In this document: positions 41,986 to 50,720 of the stretch, piece after piece
Position numbering within the stretch: position 1 is the first letter of the stretch
Layout: the number at the start of each line of letters is the position of its first letter
NCBI GenBank assembly: GCA_934718135.1
Contig: CAKUZW010000001.1
Location: forward strand, 434,001-498,000
Length of the DNA stretch: 64,000 nt
Direction of reading: 5' to 3'
Source of the DNA: an uncultured Candidatus Melainabacteria bacterium
GTDB lineage: Bacteria > Cyanobacteriota > Vampirovibrionia > Gastranaerophilales > Gastranaerophilaceae
The notes under the pieces: model-generated
The model's input: the letters and a program-made list of their open reading frames with translations, nothing else
The model's database searches: none
What the model was told of the DNA's origin: nothing
Position numbers and translations under genes: made by a program

Positions 41986-44199
41986 TCAGTTCTCCTTTTT
42001 TATTTTTTTTCTTGGCCTTGAATTCTTCGGGGTTTTGCTACCTGATGAATTTTTAATCATGCTTGATGATGTTTGAATACGTTTTACGCTGAATACATCA
42101 GGCAATGATTGGATACATGTAACAACTTTTTTGAATGTATCAATATTATCAAGTTCAATACCAAGTTCAATAATACCAACGTGGTTTTTAGTTTTAATTG
42201 TTGCATTAACGATATTTGCATTGTTATCTGATACAGCAGAAATTACATCTTTTAACAGACCTAATTTTTCTGCGGTTTCAATACGAATAGTTGTTGTATA
42301 AGTTTTGTTTGTATTAACACCTGCCCAATGAATATCCATCAATCTTTCGTGTGGAATAGTTTCAAGTGTTTTACAATCCAGTCGGTGAACCGTTACGCCT
42401 TTAGATCTCGTAACCACTCCGACAATCGGCTCTCCGGGGATTGGGGAACAACATTTGGCAAAGGAATACAACATGCCTTCTAAGCCGATAATATCTTTTT
42501 GAGAATTCTTACGCCCTGATGTGTGGAAAGCGTCTTCGGGTTTCTTTTCAACCGGTTTTTTGAGTTTGTTTACAATTTTGGTTAAAGTTGTTTCTCCATA
42601 ACCGAGAGCGGCAAATAAATCTTCTGCGGATTGGTAATTCATTGCCTTTGCAACTTTGTCAAACTCTCCGCTTTTTACATATTCATCAAAAACGGCTTTT
42701 GTAAGTTCATGTTCAAGATTAGTTTTACCAATATTAACATGTTCTTCTCTATTATTTTTCTTAAACCATTGGCGAATTTTTTGAGATGCTTGTTTTGTAA
42801 CGACAAATGTCAACCAATCAAGACGTGGTGCCGGTGTTTTGGAAGTCAATATTTCAACAATATCACCATTATTTAGTTTTGTGTTTAGCGGGACAATACG
42901 ACCATTGACTAATGCTCCGACAGTTTTATGTCCGACATCCGAGTGAATTCTATAAGAAAAATCCACAGGTGTTGCATCTTTTGGTAAATCCAAAACATCT
43001 CCGTTTGGAGTAAACGCAAATACTTGGTCAGAGAACAAATCAATTTTAACACTTTTTACGTAATCTTCTGCGTTTTTCATTTCCTTGTCATATTCAACAA
43101 GTTTATGCATCCAAGAAAACTTCATATCAGAAGCATTATCGGCTTTTTGTGAACCTTTTTCCTTGTATCTCCAGTGGGCAGCAATACCATATTCCGCAAC
43201 CTGATGCATTTGCCACGTTCTGATTTGCACTTCCAAAGGTTTTGAACGTGGTCCGATTACAGAAGTGTGAAGGGATTGATACATATTGCCTTTTGGCATT
43301 GCAATATAATCCTTAAAACGTCCGGGAATTGGTTTAAATTGAGAGTGAATTAAGCCCAAAACCTCATAACATTCTTTAACCGTATCCACAATTACACGAA
43401 CAGCCGTTATATCGTACAAATCATTAAACGCAATATTTTGACGTTTCATTTTTGCATAAATACTGTAGTAATGTTTTGCCCTTCCGGTAATTTGAGCGTT
43501 AATTCCATTTTTCTTGACATCTTTTGAAATCTTATCTATCAAAAGATTTACTGTTTCTTCTCTATCAGCTTTTGTTTGAGCAACAAGTTGTGCTATTTCA
43601 TAATATTTCTCAGGTTCAAGGTATCGTAATGACAAATCTTCAAGTTCTGCTTTAATTTTATAGATACCTAAACGATTTGCAAGCGGAGCAAATATATCAA
43701 GAGTTTCTTTTGCAATTTTTTTCTGTTTCTCAGGCTCCATAAAATTAAGAGTTCTCATATTGTGGAGTCTGTCAGCAAGTTTAAGGAAAATAACCCTTAT
43801 GTCATTTGCCATCGCAATGAAAAGTCGTCTAAAGTTTTCTGCCTGACGTTCTTCTTTTGACTTGAATTGCAATTTCCCAAGTTTAGTTACTCCTTGAACA
43901 AGATTTAATACATCATACCCGAATAATTCTTCAATTGTTTCAGGTTTAGTATCAGTGTCTTCAAGTACATCATGCAAAAATGCTGCAATTAAAGTATGGG
44001 TATCAACTTCCAAACTTGCAAGTATTTTTGCAACTTCAACAGGGTGAATAATATAAGGCTCACCCGATGCTCTAAATTGACCATCGTGGAGTTTTTTTGC
44101 AAATCTATAAGCCTTTTCAACCTGTGCAATATCTTCCGGTGAGTGCTTTTGAGTGATTAATAATTCTTTGATTTCTTTAAAAGTTTCTACGTCTGACAT
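41986..44199 (-). CDS. rel: Bifunctional (p)ppGpp synthetase/hydrolase, RelA/SpoT family
   Basis: 737 residues from the ATG at 44199; a TTG six codons earlier is less likely. HD hydrolase domain with HPVEVAKILASLEVDTHTLIAAFLHDVLEDT (HD near residue 75), synthetase domain with RVIVDTVKECYEVLGLIHSQFKPIPGRFKDYIAMPKGNMYQSLHTSV, TGS domain VFAFTPNGDVLDLPKDATPVDFSYRIHSDVG, a zinc-finger-like CCSPIPGEPIVG and a C-terminal ACT domain. Both catalytic sites look intact. It controls the stringent response on the ribosome. Confidence 0.95.
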   Translation of the reverse strand: MSDVETFKEIKELLITQKHSPEDIAQVEKAYRFAKKLHDGQFRASGEPYIIHPVEVAKILASLEVDTHTLIAAFLHDVLEDTDTKPETIEELFGYDVLNLVQGVTKLGKLQFKSKEERQAENFRRLFIAMANDIRVIFLKLADRLHNMRTLNFMEPEKQKKIAKETLDIFAPLANRLGIYKIKAELEDLSLRYLEPEKYYEIAQLVAQTKADREETVNLLIDKISKDVKKNGINAQITGRAKHYYSIYAKMKRQNIAFNDLYDITAVRVIVDTVKECYEVLGLIHSQFKPIPGRFKDYIAMPKGNMYQSLHTSVIGPRSKPLEVQIRTWQMHQVAEYGIAAHWRYKEKGSQKADNASDMKFSWMHKLVEYDKEMKNAEDYVKSVKIDLFSDQVFAFTPNGDVLDLPKDATPVDFSYRIHSDVGHKTVGALVNGRIVPLNTKLNNGDIVEILTSKTPAPRLDWLTFVVTKQASQKIRQWFKKNNREEHVNIGKTNLEHELTKAVFDEYVKSGEFDKVAKAMNYQSAEDLFAALGYGETTLTKIVNKLKKPVEKKPEDAFHTSGRKNSQKDIIGLEGMLYSFAKCCSPIPGEPIVGVVTRSKGVTVHRLDCKTLETIPHERLMDIHWAGVNTNKTYTTTIRIETAEKLGLLKDVISAVSDNNANIVNATIKTKNHVGIIELGIELDNIDTFKKVVTCIQSLPDVFSVKRIQTSSSMIKNSSGSKTPKNSRPRKKIKKEN

Positions 44200-44296
44200 A
44201 ATAGCATTATGATACAAATTTTAATATTAATTGGCAAGAAAAATCGAAAAATTTCATATAAAGAGTTTAGATGAAATTTTATGCTACAATCTAACT

Positions 44297-44578
44297 ATGC
44301 TGAAAGAAACAAAAGACGGACTTGTTGCAAGTATTAGAATTTCTCCAAACGCAAAGAAAAATGAAATTATTAAAGAAGGAGAAGTTGTAAAAATTAAAAT
44401 TACGGCTCAGCCTATTGATGGCAAAGCAAACAAAGCCTTGGTCGAATTTTTATCAAAGAATTTTAAAATTCCTAAAACGTCAATAAAAATTCTAAAAGGA
44501 GAAACTTCTAAAGACAAAACAATCCTGTTTATGACAGATAATGCTGAAAAAGTAAAGAATCTTAAAGATTTGTTGTAG
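44297..44578 (+). CDS. YggU/DUF167-family protein
   Basis: 93 residues from the ATG at 44297; the open frame extends upstream to 44231 without a convincing start. The family signature is plain: ASIRISPNAKKNEI, KIKITAQPIDGKANKALVEFLSKNFKIPKTSIKILKGETSKDKTI. Function of the family is unknown (small alpha/beta protein). A TACAAT at 44285-44290 could be the -10, leaving almost no leader. Divergent from rel. Confidence 0.85.
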   Translation: MLKETKDGLVASIRISPNAKKNEIIKEGEVVKIKITAQPIDGKANKALVEFLSKNFKIPKTSIKILKGETSKDKTILFMTDNAEKVKNLKDLL

Positions 44579-44627
44579 ATTTAGCAAAATTTATTTTTCG
44601 GATCGTTAAAACATTCAAGGAGATATA

Positions 44628-45008
44628 ATGCAAATTTCAAAACTAAATCCCTTCGGATACGAGGCAACAACAGAGAAAGGAAATAAATATAAAGCAACGA
44701 ATGCCTCTATGTATTCTATGGGCGTTGCCTCTTTAGCTATGTCAACCGCTCCATTATTAGTCAAAAAACCTTTGTCCGCGAAAATAATTTTAAGATCTCT
44801 CTCCGGAGCCCAAGTCATGAAAGATGAAATTTTGAGGTTTTCGAAATTGAAATTCTCTAAAGGGGAAGAAAAAGCTCTTTTCGGTGCTTGTATTGCATTT
44901 GATTTCTTGTTAAATTTAGGCATTGGTCACTTATTTGATAAATGGATAAATAAATCTCTGGCTAAAAAAGCAGATGAAAAAGCCGAAGCCTTAAACGCAA
45001 AGGTATAG
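44628..45008 (+). CDS. Unknown protein with hydrophobic segments
   Basis: 126 residues. ISKLNPFGYEATTEKGNKYKATNASMYSMGVASLAMSTAPLLVKKP at the start, a possible membrane-associated helix FGACIAFDFLLNLGIGHLFDKWI near 85-110, and a Lys/Glu/Ala tail. No family recognised. AAGGAGA lies 6 nt before the ATG. It ends just where the attenuator promoter begins (45010), so the two genes have separate control. Confidence 0.6.
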   Translation: MQISKLNPFGYEATTEKGNKYKATNASMYSMGVASLAMSTAPLLVKKPLSAKIILRSLSGAQVMKDEILRFSKLKFSKGEEKALFGACIAFDFLLNLGIGHLFDKWINKSLAKKADEKAEALNAKV

Positions 45009-45009
45009 C

Positions 45010-45037
45010 TTTACATTTTATACTTTTGGAATATAAT
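45010..45037 (+). promoter_or_regulatory. Promoter of the His-leader attenuator
   Basis: TTTACA, 16-bp spacer, TATAAT. The predicted start near 45044 gives a leader RNA of about 205 nt before the gene at 45250. Confidence 0.6.
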
Positions 45038-45067
45038 CAAATAAGAAAAAGGATTTAAACAAATTAA

Positions 45068-45130
45068 ATGAATATAAATTTTTTACAAAAACATCATCAT
45101 CACGTTCATATCAACCTGAAGAGGTTGTAG
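45068..45130 (+). CDS. Histidine-rich leader peptide
   Basis: A 20-codon frame, ATG 45068 to TAG 45128-45130, with the run KHHHHVH: His codons at 45092-45103 and 45107-45109. AAAAAGGA lies about 14 nt before the ATG, a rather long spacing. The last codons overlap the antiterminator arm (45115-45128). This is how leader peptides of amino-acid attenuators are built; hisL of enteric bacteria is the classic case. The match was found by reading the sequence; translation is inferred. Confidence 0.7.
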   Translation: MNINFLQKHHHHVHINLKRL

Positions 45131-45219
45131 AATTGGTGTTTCGCTTGTAAAAAATAAAAATTTCAATTCTTTTAAACAACTTCTTCAGGATATATAGAGC
45201 GGACGAGAGGTTGTTTTTT
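45112..45219 (+). promoter_or_regulatory. Attenuator: pause hairpin, antiterminator and terminator
   Basis: Segment 1:2 is CAACCT-gaag-AGGTTG (45112-45127). Segment 2:3 (antiterminator) pairs CCTGAAGAGGTTGT (45115-45128) with ACAACTTCTTCAGG (45176-45189): 14 bp with one G-U. Segment 3:4 is the terminator 45174-45219. The 2:3 and 3:4 helices exclude each other. An outer helix TCAATTCTTT (45163-45172) / AAAGAATTGA (45223-45232) can also close around the terminator. Ribosome stalling on the His codons would cover segment 1 and favour the antiterminator. Confidence 0.72.
45174..45219 (+). terminator. Attenuator terminator
   Basis: AAACAACTTCTT (45174-45185) pairs with GAGAGGTTGTTT (45205-45216), 12 bp with two G-U, and runs into six T (45214-45219). 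Confidence 0.75.
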
Positions 45220-45249
45220 AGTAAAGAATTGAGGTTGAAATAAATAAAT

Positions 45250-46581
45250 ATGACAATAACAAATATAATATCAGCTATTGGTAACAATAACAGTATTTAC
45301 CCCCTACTTGTGCGAGATTGCTGTATCGAAGCTCCGTCAAAAATTCTCATTGCAAGAAATGAAAATTCAAAAGAGTCTAAAGAAATGGCAAATGACGCAA
45401 CTAGAGAAAGATTTCTTGACGAATACGCGACTTCTGCTATTTGGTTGGGCGGAATTCCTGCTGTAGAATATTGTGCTGATAAATTTATATCTAAAAAAGG
45501 TTACAATCCGAATATTAATTTGAAGTTATTTAAAGAAGATATTAAAAAGAATCCTCTTCAAGGGATTGAGTATAATATTAATAAATTCAAAAATATTAAG
45601 GAAAAAGATGTTCAAGAAGCACTAAAAGATTTGATAAAAGTTAAAGAAAACAAGTCTGTTTTTGAAGGTTTACTTACTAAAAAATTCTGTGCTGCAACTA
45701 TTATTCCGACAATAATTATGGGTTTTGTTCTTCCTAAATTGAATTTTGCACTGACAAGAAAAATCCGAGAGAAAAAAGCTCAAAATAAGGTAAATCAAAA
45801 TTATTCATCTCAATCAAATTTTGCATTTACAAGCCAAGCGTTTGGAGATTTTTATTCTAAAAATAAAGGAGTAACTTTTACAGGAAACATTACTTCAACT
45901 ATTGCTAACCTTAGAACGGTAGATAAAATGGCAATTTCAGATGGCGGTTTGACAGTTGGAAGAGTTTCAACTTCAAGAAATAAAGAAGAAGGTTATGCAA
46001 ATGCGTTCAGAATGATTGGTTCTATGATTTTGAACTTTGTTACTCCGATTTATATTGCAAAAGGTCTTGATGCTTTAGCAAATAAATTGTTTAAGATTAA
46101 TGTAAATCTAGACCCGCTGATTTTAGATAACAAAGAATTTATAAATTCAATCAAAAACGGAACTATTCAAAATGAAATACCAAAATCAAGTACAGCAAAA
46201 GATTTGCTGGAATTTATTGATAATAATCCGAAGAGTTTATTTTCTAAATTTGCAAGTCAAATGAAAAAAGTTACGTATTTGGAATCCGGATATCGAGATC
46301 CTAGAAGATATGTTGATCTAGATGATTTGGGCAAATTTAGAGATGAATTTTCAAGTTTTGTAGAATCTTCTAAAAAAGCTGTTAAAAATTCTAAAAATAC
46401 CGAAGAAGCTGCAAAAATTATCGAAAAATTTGCAAAGAAAGCAAAATACGTAAAATGTGCAAATATTTTAGCTAACGTTGGAATTTCAAGCTTCTTGCTT
46501 GCCGGAGTTTTACCTGCTGCAACTTACAAATTTATCAAGCTCACAACCGGTTCATACACCGACCCGGGACTTAAAAAATAG
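45250..46581 (+). CDS. Unknown membrane-associated protein under a His attenuator
   Basis: 443 residues, no signal peptide. Three likely membrane segments: FCAATIIPTIIMGFVLPKLNFAL (~146-168), MIGSMILNFVTPIYIAKGLDAL (~258-280) and ILANVGISSFLLAGVLPAATYKFI (~410-433). Between them are soluble charged stretches, including SNFAFTSQAFGDFYSKNKGVTFTGNIT. It does not look like a his biosynthetic enzyme, a histidyl-tRNA synthetase or a known transporter. The ATG is weakly supported (GAGG 15 nt upstream). Its only visible control is the attenuator immediately before it. Function unknown. Confidence 0.65.
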   Translation: MTITNIISAIGNNNSIYPLLVRDCCIEAPSKILIARNENSKESKEMANDATRERFLDEYATSAIWLGGIPAVEYCADKFISKKGYNPNINLKLFKEDIKKNPLQGIEYNINKFKNIKEKDVQEALKDLIKVKENKSVFEGLLTKKFCAATIIPTIIMGFVLPKLNFALTRKIREKKAQNKVNQNYSSQSNFAFTSQAFGDFYSKNKGVTFTGNITSTIANLRTVDKMAISDGGLTVGRVSTSRNKEEGYANAFRMIGSMILNFVTPIYIAKGLDALANKLFKINVNLDPLILDNKEFINSIKNGTIQNEIPKSSTAKDLLEFIDNNPKSLFSKFASQMKKVTYLESGYRDPRRYVDLDDLGKFRDEFSSFVESSKKAVKNSKNTEEAAKIIEKFAKKAKYVKCANILANVGISSFLLAGVLPAATYKFIKLTTGSYTDPGLKK

Positions 46582-46586
46582 AAAAA

Positions 46587-48833
46587 TTATTTAAACTCAT
46601 ATACCTCTAAATTATAACCAATATTTTTGAAATCAGCTCTTGATATTGTTATTTTTTCTGAAGAATCCCAAGGATTAGAAAAATAAATATTCTTTTCATC
46701 ACTTCCAATAATTGAATATGCGTGTCTCGAAATAATTTCATAATTTTTAGATTTCTTGCTGGATGCCACACCTAAAACCGTTCGATTATCATCACTTCCT
46801 GACAAACTAAACCCATAAAGGCGTTTCGGATTATTAAAATCTTCTTTTAGAGGGTCAATGTTTGGTCGCATTTTATAATTATTACCAAATAACGTATTCC
46901 ATAATATAGAGGAGAAATTCCCATCAATAGTTACACGGTCAACAGAACCAAATTTTTCATCAACATGAAAGTATCCACCTTTTTCATTATACGCAGAATC
47001 TCGCATATATTTATCCATTGCAATTTCTACTGCATTAACTTTTTCACTTCCTGAAGAAATAGCAGTGTAATTTTTTAAATCTTCTTTTGTTACTACATAA
47101 GTCTGTTTTAAACCCTTCATATAAACAGAATAATTGCCCGTTTTAGGGTCATATTTAACTTGTTTTTCTAGCTGTTTTAATGCTGATGGATTTGCAATAA
47201 TTGAATTCAACCCGGCCAAGAGCCAACAATCGCCCGTTTTGCCCTGTTTTACTTGACCTTTAAAAGTTTTATTTTTAGTTGAATTAAGCCTTGCTTCATT
47301 TAATTTTGGATTTCTCAAATCTCCATCAGCCGAATTACTGGCTCGATACAAATCGACCTCAACTTTATAAGTATCCCTAGGGTGCTGAGAAATATCTTTT
47401 GATATTCTCCTTTTTGTTCCAGAATCTTTGTCTTCAAGAGCGACTTTTACAATTTGCTTTATTAGACTATTTCTAGTAGATTGTTTTAAACCAAATTCAC
47501 CCTGAATAGCAGTTAATAATCCTTCAATGGGAGTAAGTTTTTTTAATATTTTTTCTTTGTTTTCATAAGATAAATTCATATTGACATTATGTAAAATATG
47601 GTTAATATTGCTAATCCTTCTATTGGTTTCTTGATAGTTGTTCCCGCTTAACTTTCGATATTCGGTTAATACATATTTTAAATTATTTGAGTTAATCATT
47701 TGTATATGTTCCGTGAGTTTCCCACTTCCTAAACCTTGAATGTCATCAAAAAGTTTTTGGGCTAAATAGGTTCCACTATCTTTAGGTTCTGCATTTTTAC
47801 AATATAAAGTTTCAACGTGATTTATCAGTTTATCTCTCAATGATTTTGATAAACCAATTTCATCATTTATATCGGTTGTTAATTCTCTACCTGTTTTTTC
47901 TTGGTATTTTTCAAATGTTTCAACTATGTTTTGAAAATTAATTCTCTTCAAAACATTATCTGATATTGAGGGTTTAGTTGTTGGCAATCCTAGTGAATTT
48001 TTAGCTGTAATATCTTTTTCTAAATCATTAACTAAGATGTATTCAGTTTTTGAACCAACTTGTTTTTTATAAGGGACTCCATTAGAATATTCTATACTAT
48101 ATTCTGGACTGTTTCCATTCTTTTTCCAGTAATCTTGAAATTTTATTTGACCTGTTTTTGTATCGTAATTTGTTTGTTTTTTATCGCCATTTGGATAAAC
48201 TATATATTTTCTTTCTGGATATTTACCTTTATTTCTATATTGAACTATTGTTTGTGTACCGTTGTTATATTCACCTAAGGAATAACCCTCTATTTCTCCG
48301 TTTTTATTTAAATTTACGGATTGTTCTTTGTTGCCATTTTTATAGACTATTGAAACTCCCAAAAAGTTATTAAAAACAGCCAAAAGGAGTTTCCCATCTT
48401 TTTTACTAAAAACAAAAATTCCCCCTTTTTTGTTTTTAGTGACTGTATAGTTTTTACTGTCATACTGAGATTTAAGACCATTTATTGTAAAATTGTTCAA
48501 ATTAACTTTCCCTGATTTTTCAACAGGCAATTGAGTAATAATCGGGTGATAAGTTTTGGGTTTCTCAATATAATTTGTCGGTTTGGGATGATTATTTCTA
48601 TTAGTTAAATTCAGCCCCATAGATTGATAACCGGAATTTTTAAAATTGATACCATACTTAGAATCGTTAAACCCAAATAAAGGTTTCTTTAATTCTTTTG
48701 CTTCTTCTGCGGATAACAATTTTTGTTTTATCATAATAGAACAAACTTTATCCATACTCATCTTCCTATACTGAGGGTGAGATGTTACGAATTGTTCATA
48801 TTTCTGTAAAGGGCTCATTTCAGGTATTGCCAT
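46587..48833 (-). CDS. Calpain-like cysteine protease (family C2)
   Basis: 748 residues from MAIPEMSPLQ; a TTG 16 codons upstream is unlikely. The C-terminal third is a calpain core with the complete triad: C536 in QGKTGDCWLLAGLNSI, H704 in ISRHAYSIIGSD and N720 in FSNPWD. The middle (~355-460) has helical LFDDIQGLGSGKLTEHIQMINSNNLKYVLTEYRK and ...LLTAIQGEFGLKQSTRNSLIKQ stretches that recall annexin repeats. The N-terminal part has MORN-2-like Gly/Tyr repeats (YPNGDKKQTNYDTKTGQIK). No signal peptide is visible. It could be an intracellular protease or an effector; targets unknown. Confidence 0.78.
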   Translation of the reverse strand: MAIPEMSPLQKYEQFVTSHPQYRKMSMDKVCSIMIKQKLLSAEEAKELKKPLFGFNDSKYGINFKNSGYQSMGLNLTNRNNHPKPTNYIEKPKTYHPIITQLPVEKSGKVNLNNFTINGLKSQYDSKNYTVTKNKKGGIFVFSKKDGKLLLAVFNNFLGVSIVYKNGNKEQSVNLNKNGEIEGYSLGEYNNGTQTIVQYRNKGKYPERKYIVYPNGDKKQTNYDTKTGQIKFQDYWKKNGNSPEYSIEYSNGVPYKKQVGSKTEYILVNDLEKDITAKNSLGLPTTKPSISDNVLKRINFQNIVETFEKYQEKTGRELTTDINDEIGLSKSLRDKLINHVETLYCKNAEPKDSGTYLAQKLFDDIQGLGSGKLTEHIQMINSNNLKYVLTEYRKLSGNNYQETNRRISNINHILHNVNMNLSYENKEKILKKLTPIEGLLTAIQGEFGLKQSTRNSLIKQIVKVALEDKDSGTKRRISKDISQHPRDTYKVEVDLYRASNSADGDLRNPKLNEARLNSTKNKTFKGQVKQGKTGDCWLLAGLNSIIANPSALKQLEKQVKYDPKTGNYSVYMKGLKQTYVVTKEDLKNYTAISSGSEKVNAVEIAMDKYMRDSAYNEKGGYFHVDEKFGSVDRVTIDGNFSSILWNTLFGNNYKMRPNIDPLKEDFNNPKRLYGFSLSGSDDNRTVLGVASSKKSKNYEIISRHAYSIIGSDEKNIYFSNPWDSSEKITISRADFKNIGYNLEVYEFK

Positions 48834-49055
48834 GATTAATTCCGTTCTGCTTTCTATTTTATTTATCGACTCAAAGAACAAAAATCTTTAGAAAATGATT
48901 AAGAAATAATAAGAACAAAATACAACAACAAGATGACTCAAGATACTATACAAAAAACAAATTACATGGTATCATGTCACCAGATGTAGTAGGAAATATT
49001 TTTTGAAAAATATATGCAATAAGATTTTATTTAAACTAAATATAAATAAAGCGTT

Positions 49056-49076
49056 CGGGTAGGATACATGTACCCG
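49056..49076 (+). promoter_or_regulatory. Hairpin in the rny leader
   Basis: CGGGTA-ggatacatg-TACCCG, about 50 nt before the rny start codon. It has no T-tract and could be an RNA stability or autoregulatory structure. Confidence 0.35.
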
Positions 49077-49124
49077 TAGTTGCGTGTATTATAAAAAAAT
49101 AGAAAAGGATAAGGTAATAACTTT

Positions 49125-50654
49125 ATGGAAGCAAAAACCTTGTTATTAGTTATTGCGGCTATTGCGGTAATAGCCTTAGTTGCAATGCTAATTATTCAGA
49201 AAAACAAAGTTAAAAGTGCCTTTGAATCAATTGAAAAAGATAAAAAAGCACTTGGCGAAAAAGAAAAACTCCTTTACAAAGAAGCAAAAATTAAAGCAGT
49301 AGAGGAACTCCAAGAGGACAGAGAACAACTTAACGAAGAAGAAAGAGAACGCAGACAAGAACTTGCAAGACAAGAACAAAAATTAGCCAAAAGAGAGGAT
49401 ATGCTTGAAGATAAAATTCAAGATTATACCGAAAAAGATTTACAAGTTCAAAGAAAAATGGATCAACTTTTAGAAAAAGAAGATTATTTGGCTGAATTGG
49501 TTCAAAAACAAACCGAAGAACTTGAACGAATTTCCGGCATGTCAACAGAAGATGCAAAACGTACTCTTTTGGAACAATTGAAAAATGATTTAGCTCAAGA
49601 GCAAATGCAATTAATTCGTGAAAACGAAGCAAAAATCAAAGAATCTGCTCTTGAAAAATCAAAAGAAATTTTATCAACAACAATGCAAAGATGCATGATT
49701 GAACAGGTTGTAGAAACAACCGTTTCGGTTGTAGCATTGCCGAATGATGAGATGAAAGGTCGTATAATCGGACGTGAAGGTCGAAATATTCGAGCTCTTG
49801 AAACTCTAACAGGGGTTGATTTGATTATTGATGATACTCCGGAAGCTGTTGTATTATCAAGTTTTGACCCTGTAAGAAGAGAAATTGCAAAACTAGCACT
49901 GGAAAAACTTATTGTTGACGGTCGTATTCACCCTGTAAGAATTGAAGAAATGGTTGAAAAAGCTCGAGATGAAATTGATAAAAAGATTTGGTCAGAAGGT
50001 GAAAATGCCGCTTTAGAAATGGGTGTTATGGGATTAAATAAAGAACTTATTAAAACATTAGGACGTCTTTATTATAGAACAAGTTATGGTCAAAATGTTT
50101 TGAAACACTCTTTAGAAGTCGGACATATTGCAGGCATGTTAGCTGCAGAGCTTGGAGCAAACGAAAAAATCGCTAAAAGAGCAGGTTTATTGCACGATAT
50201 AGGTAAAGCAGTTGACCAAACTCAAGAAGGTACGCACATTCAACTTGGGGTTGAACTTGCAACAAGATATGGTGAAAAACCTGAAGTAATTCACGCAATC
50301 GAGGCTCACCATGATGATGTTGTTGCAAATACAATAGAAGCGGTATTAGTCAAAGTTGCAGATGCAATTTCAGCAGGCAGACCTGGAGCAAGACGTGATA
50401 CCCTTGAAATTTACATCAAACGTCTGCAAAAGATTGAAGAAATCGTAAACAGTTACGAAGGTATCAAACAATCATTTGCAGTTCAGGCAGGTAGAGAGGT
50501 TAGAATTATCGTTCAAGCAGAAATGTTTGATGATTTAGCTTCAGGAAAACTAGCAAGAGATGTTGCTAAACGAATTGAAAATGAACTTGATTACCCTGGA
50601 CAAATCAGAGTTACAGTGGTTAGAGAGTTCAGAACAACAGAGATAGCTAAATAA
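49125..50654 (+). CDS. rny: Ribonuclease Y
   Basis: 509 residues, full length. N-terminal membrane anchor (TLLLVIAAIAVIALVAMLII), long charged coiled coil (~25-200), KH domain with GRIIGREGRNIRALE near 212, and HD domain with RAGLLHDIGKAVDQ (H-D near 356). Membrane-bound endonuclease that initiates mRNA decay. Followed by ymdB, the conserved partner seen in many Gram-positive bacteria. Confidence 0.95.
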   Translation: MEAKTLLLVIAAIAVIALVAMLIIQKNKVKSAFESIEKDKKALGEKEKLLYKEAKIKAVEELQEDREQLNEEERERRQELARQEQKLAKREDMLEDKIQDYTEKDLQVQRKMDQLLEKEDYLAELVQKQTEELERISGMSTEDAKRTLLEQLKNDLAQEQMQLIRENEAKIKESALEKSKEILSTTMQRCMIEQVVETTVSVVALPNDEMKGRIIGREGRNIRALETLTGVDLIIDDTPEAVVLSSFDPVRREIAKLALEKLIVDGRIHPVRIEEMVEKARDEIDKKIWSEGENAALEMGVMGLNKELIKTLGRLYYRTSYGQNVLKHSLEVGHIAGMLAAELGANEKIAKRAGLLHDIGKAVDQTQEGTHIQLGVELATRYGEKPEVIHAIEAHHDDVVANTIEAVLVKVADAISAGRPGARRDTLEIYIKRLQKIEEIVNSYEGIKQSFAVQAGREVRIIVQAEMFDDLASGKLARDVAKRIENELDYPGQIRVTVVREFRTTEIAK

Positions 50655-50665
50655 AAATGATAGAG

Positions 50666-50695
50666 CATAAGGCACTAAGCAATTAGTGCCTTATG
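50666..50695. repeat. Perfect hairpin between rny and ymdB
   Basis: CATAAGGCACTAA / TTAGTGCCTTATG, 13 bp with loop GCAA, but no T-run. The GGCACTAAG word also occurs in the repeat mosaics near 7590, 31260, 57080 and 58380. It may process the mRNA rather than end it. Confidence 0.55.
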
Positions 50696-50720
50696 GCATA
50701 TCAAAATGGAAAGAATACTA

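Noticed and set aside
45068..45130. The His-rich leader ORF as a chance CAT repeat
   Set aside because: Considered, because CAT CAT CAT can arise by slippage. Rejected as the main view because promoter, 14-bp antiterminator and T-tailed terminator are all present in the correct order and overlap.
50666..50695. Terminator between rny and ymdB
   Set aside because: The hairpin is perfect but lacks a T-tract; the downstream genes are likely transcribed with rny.
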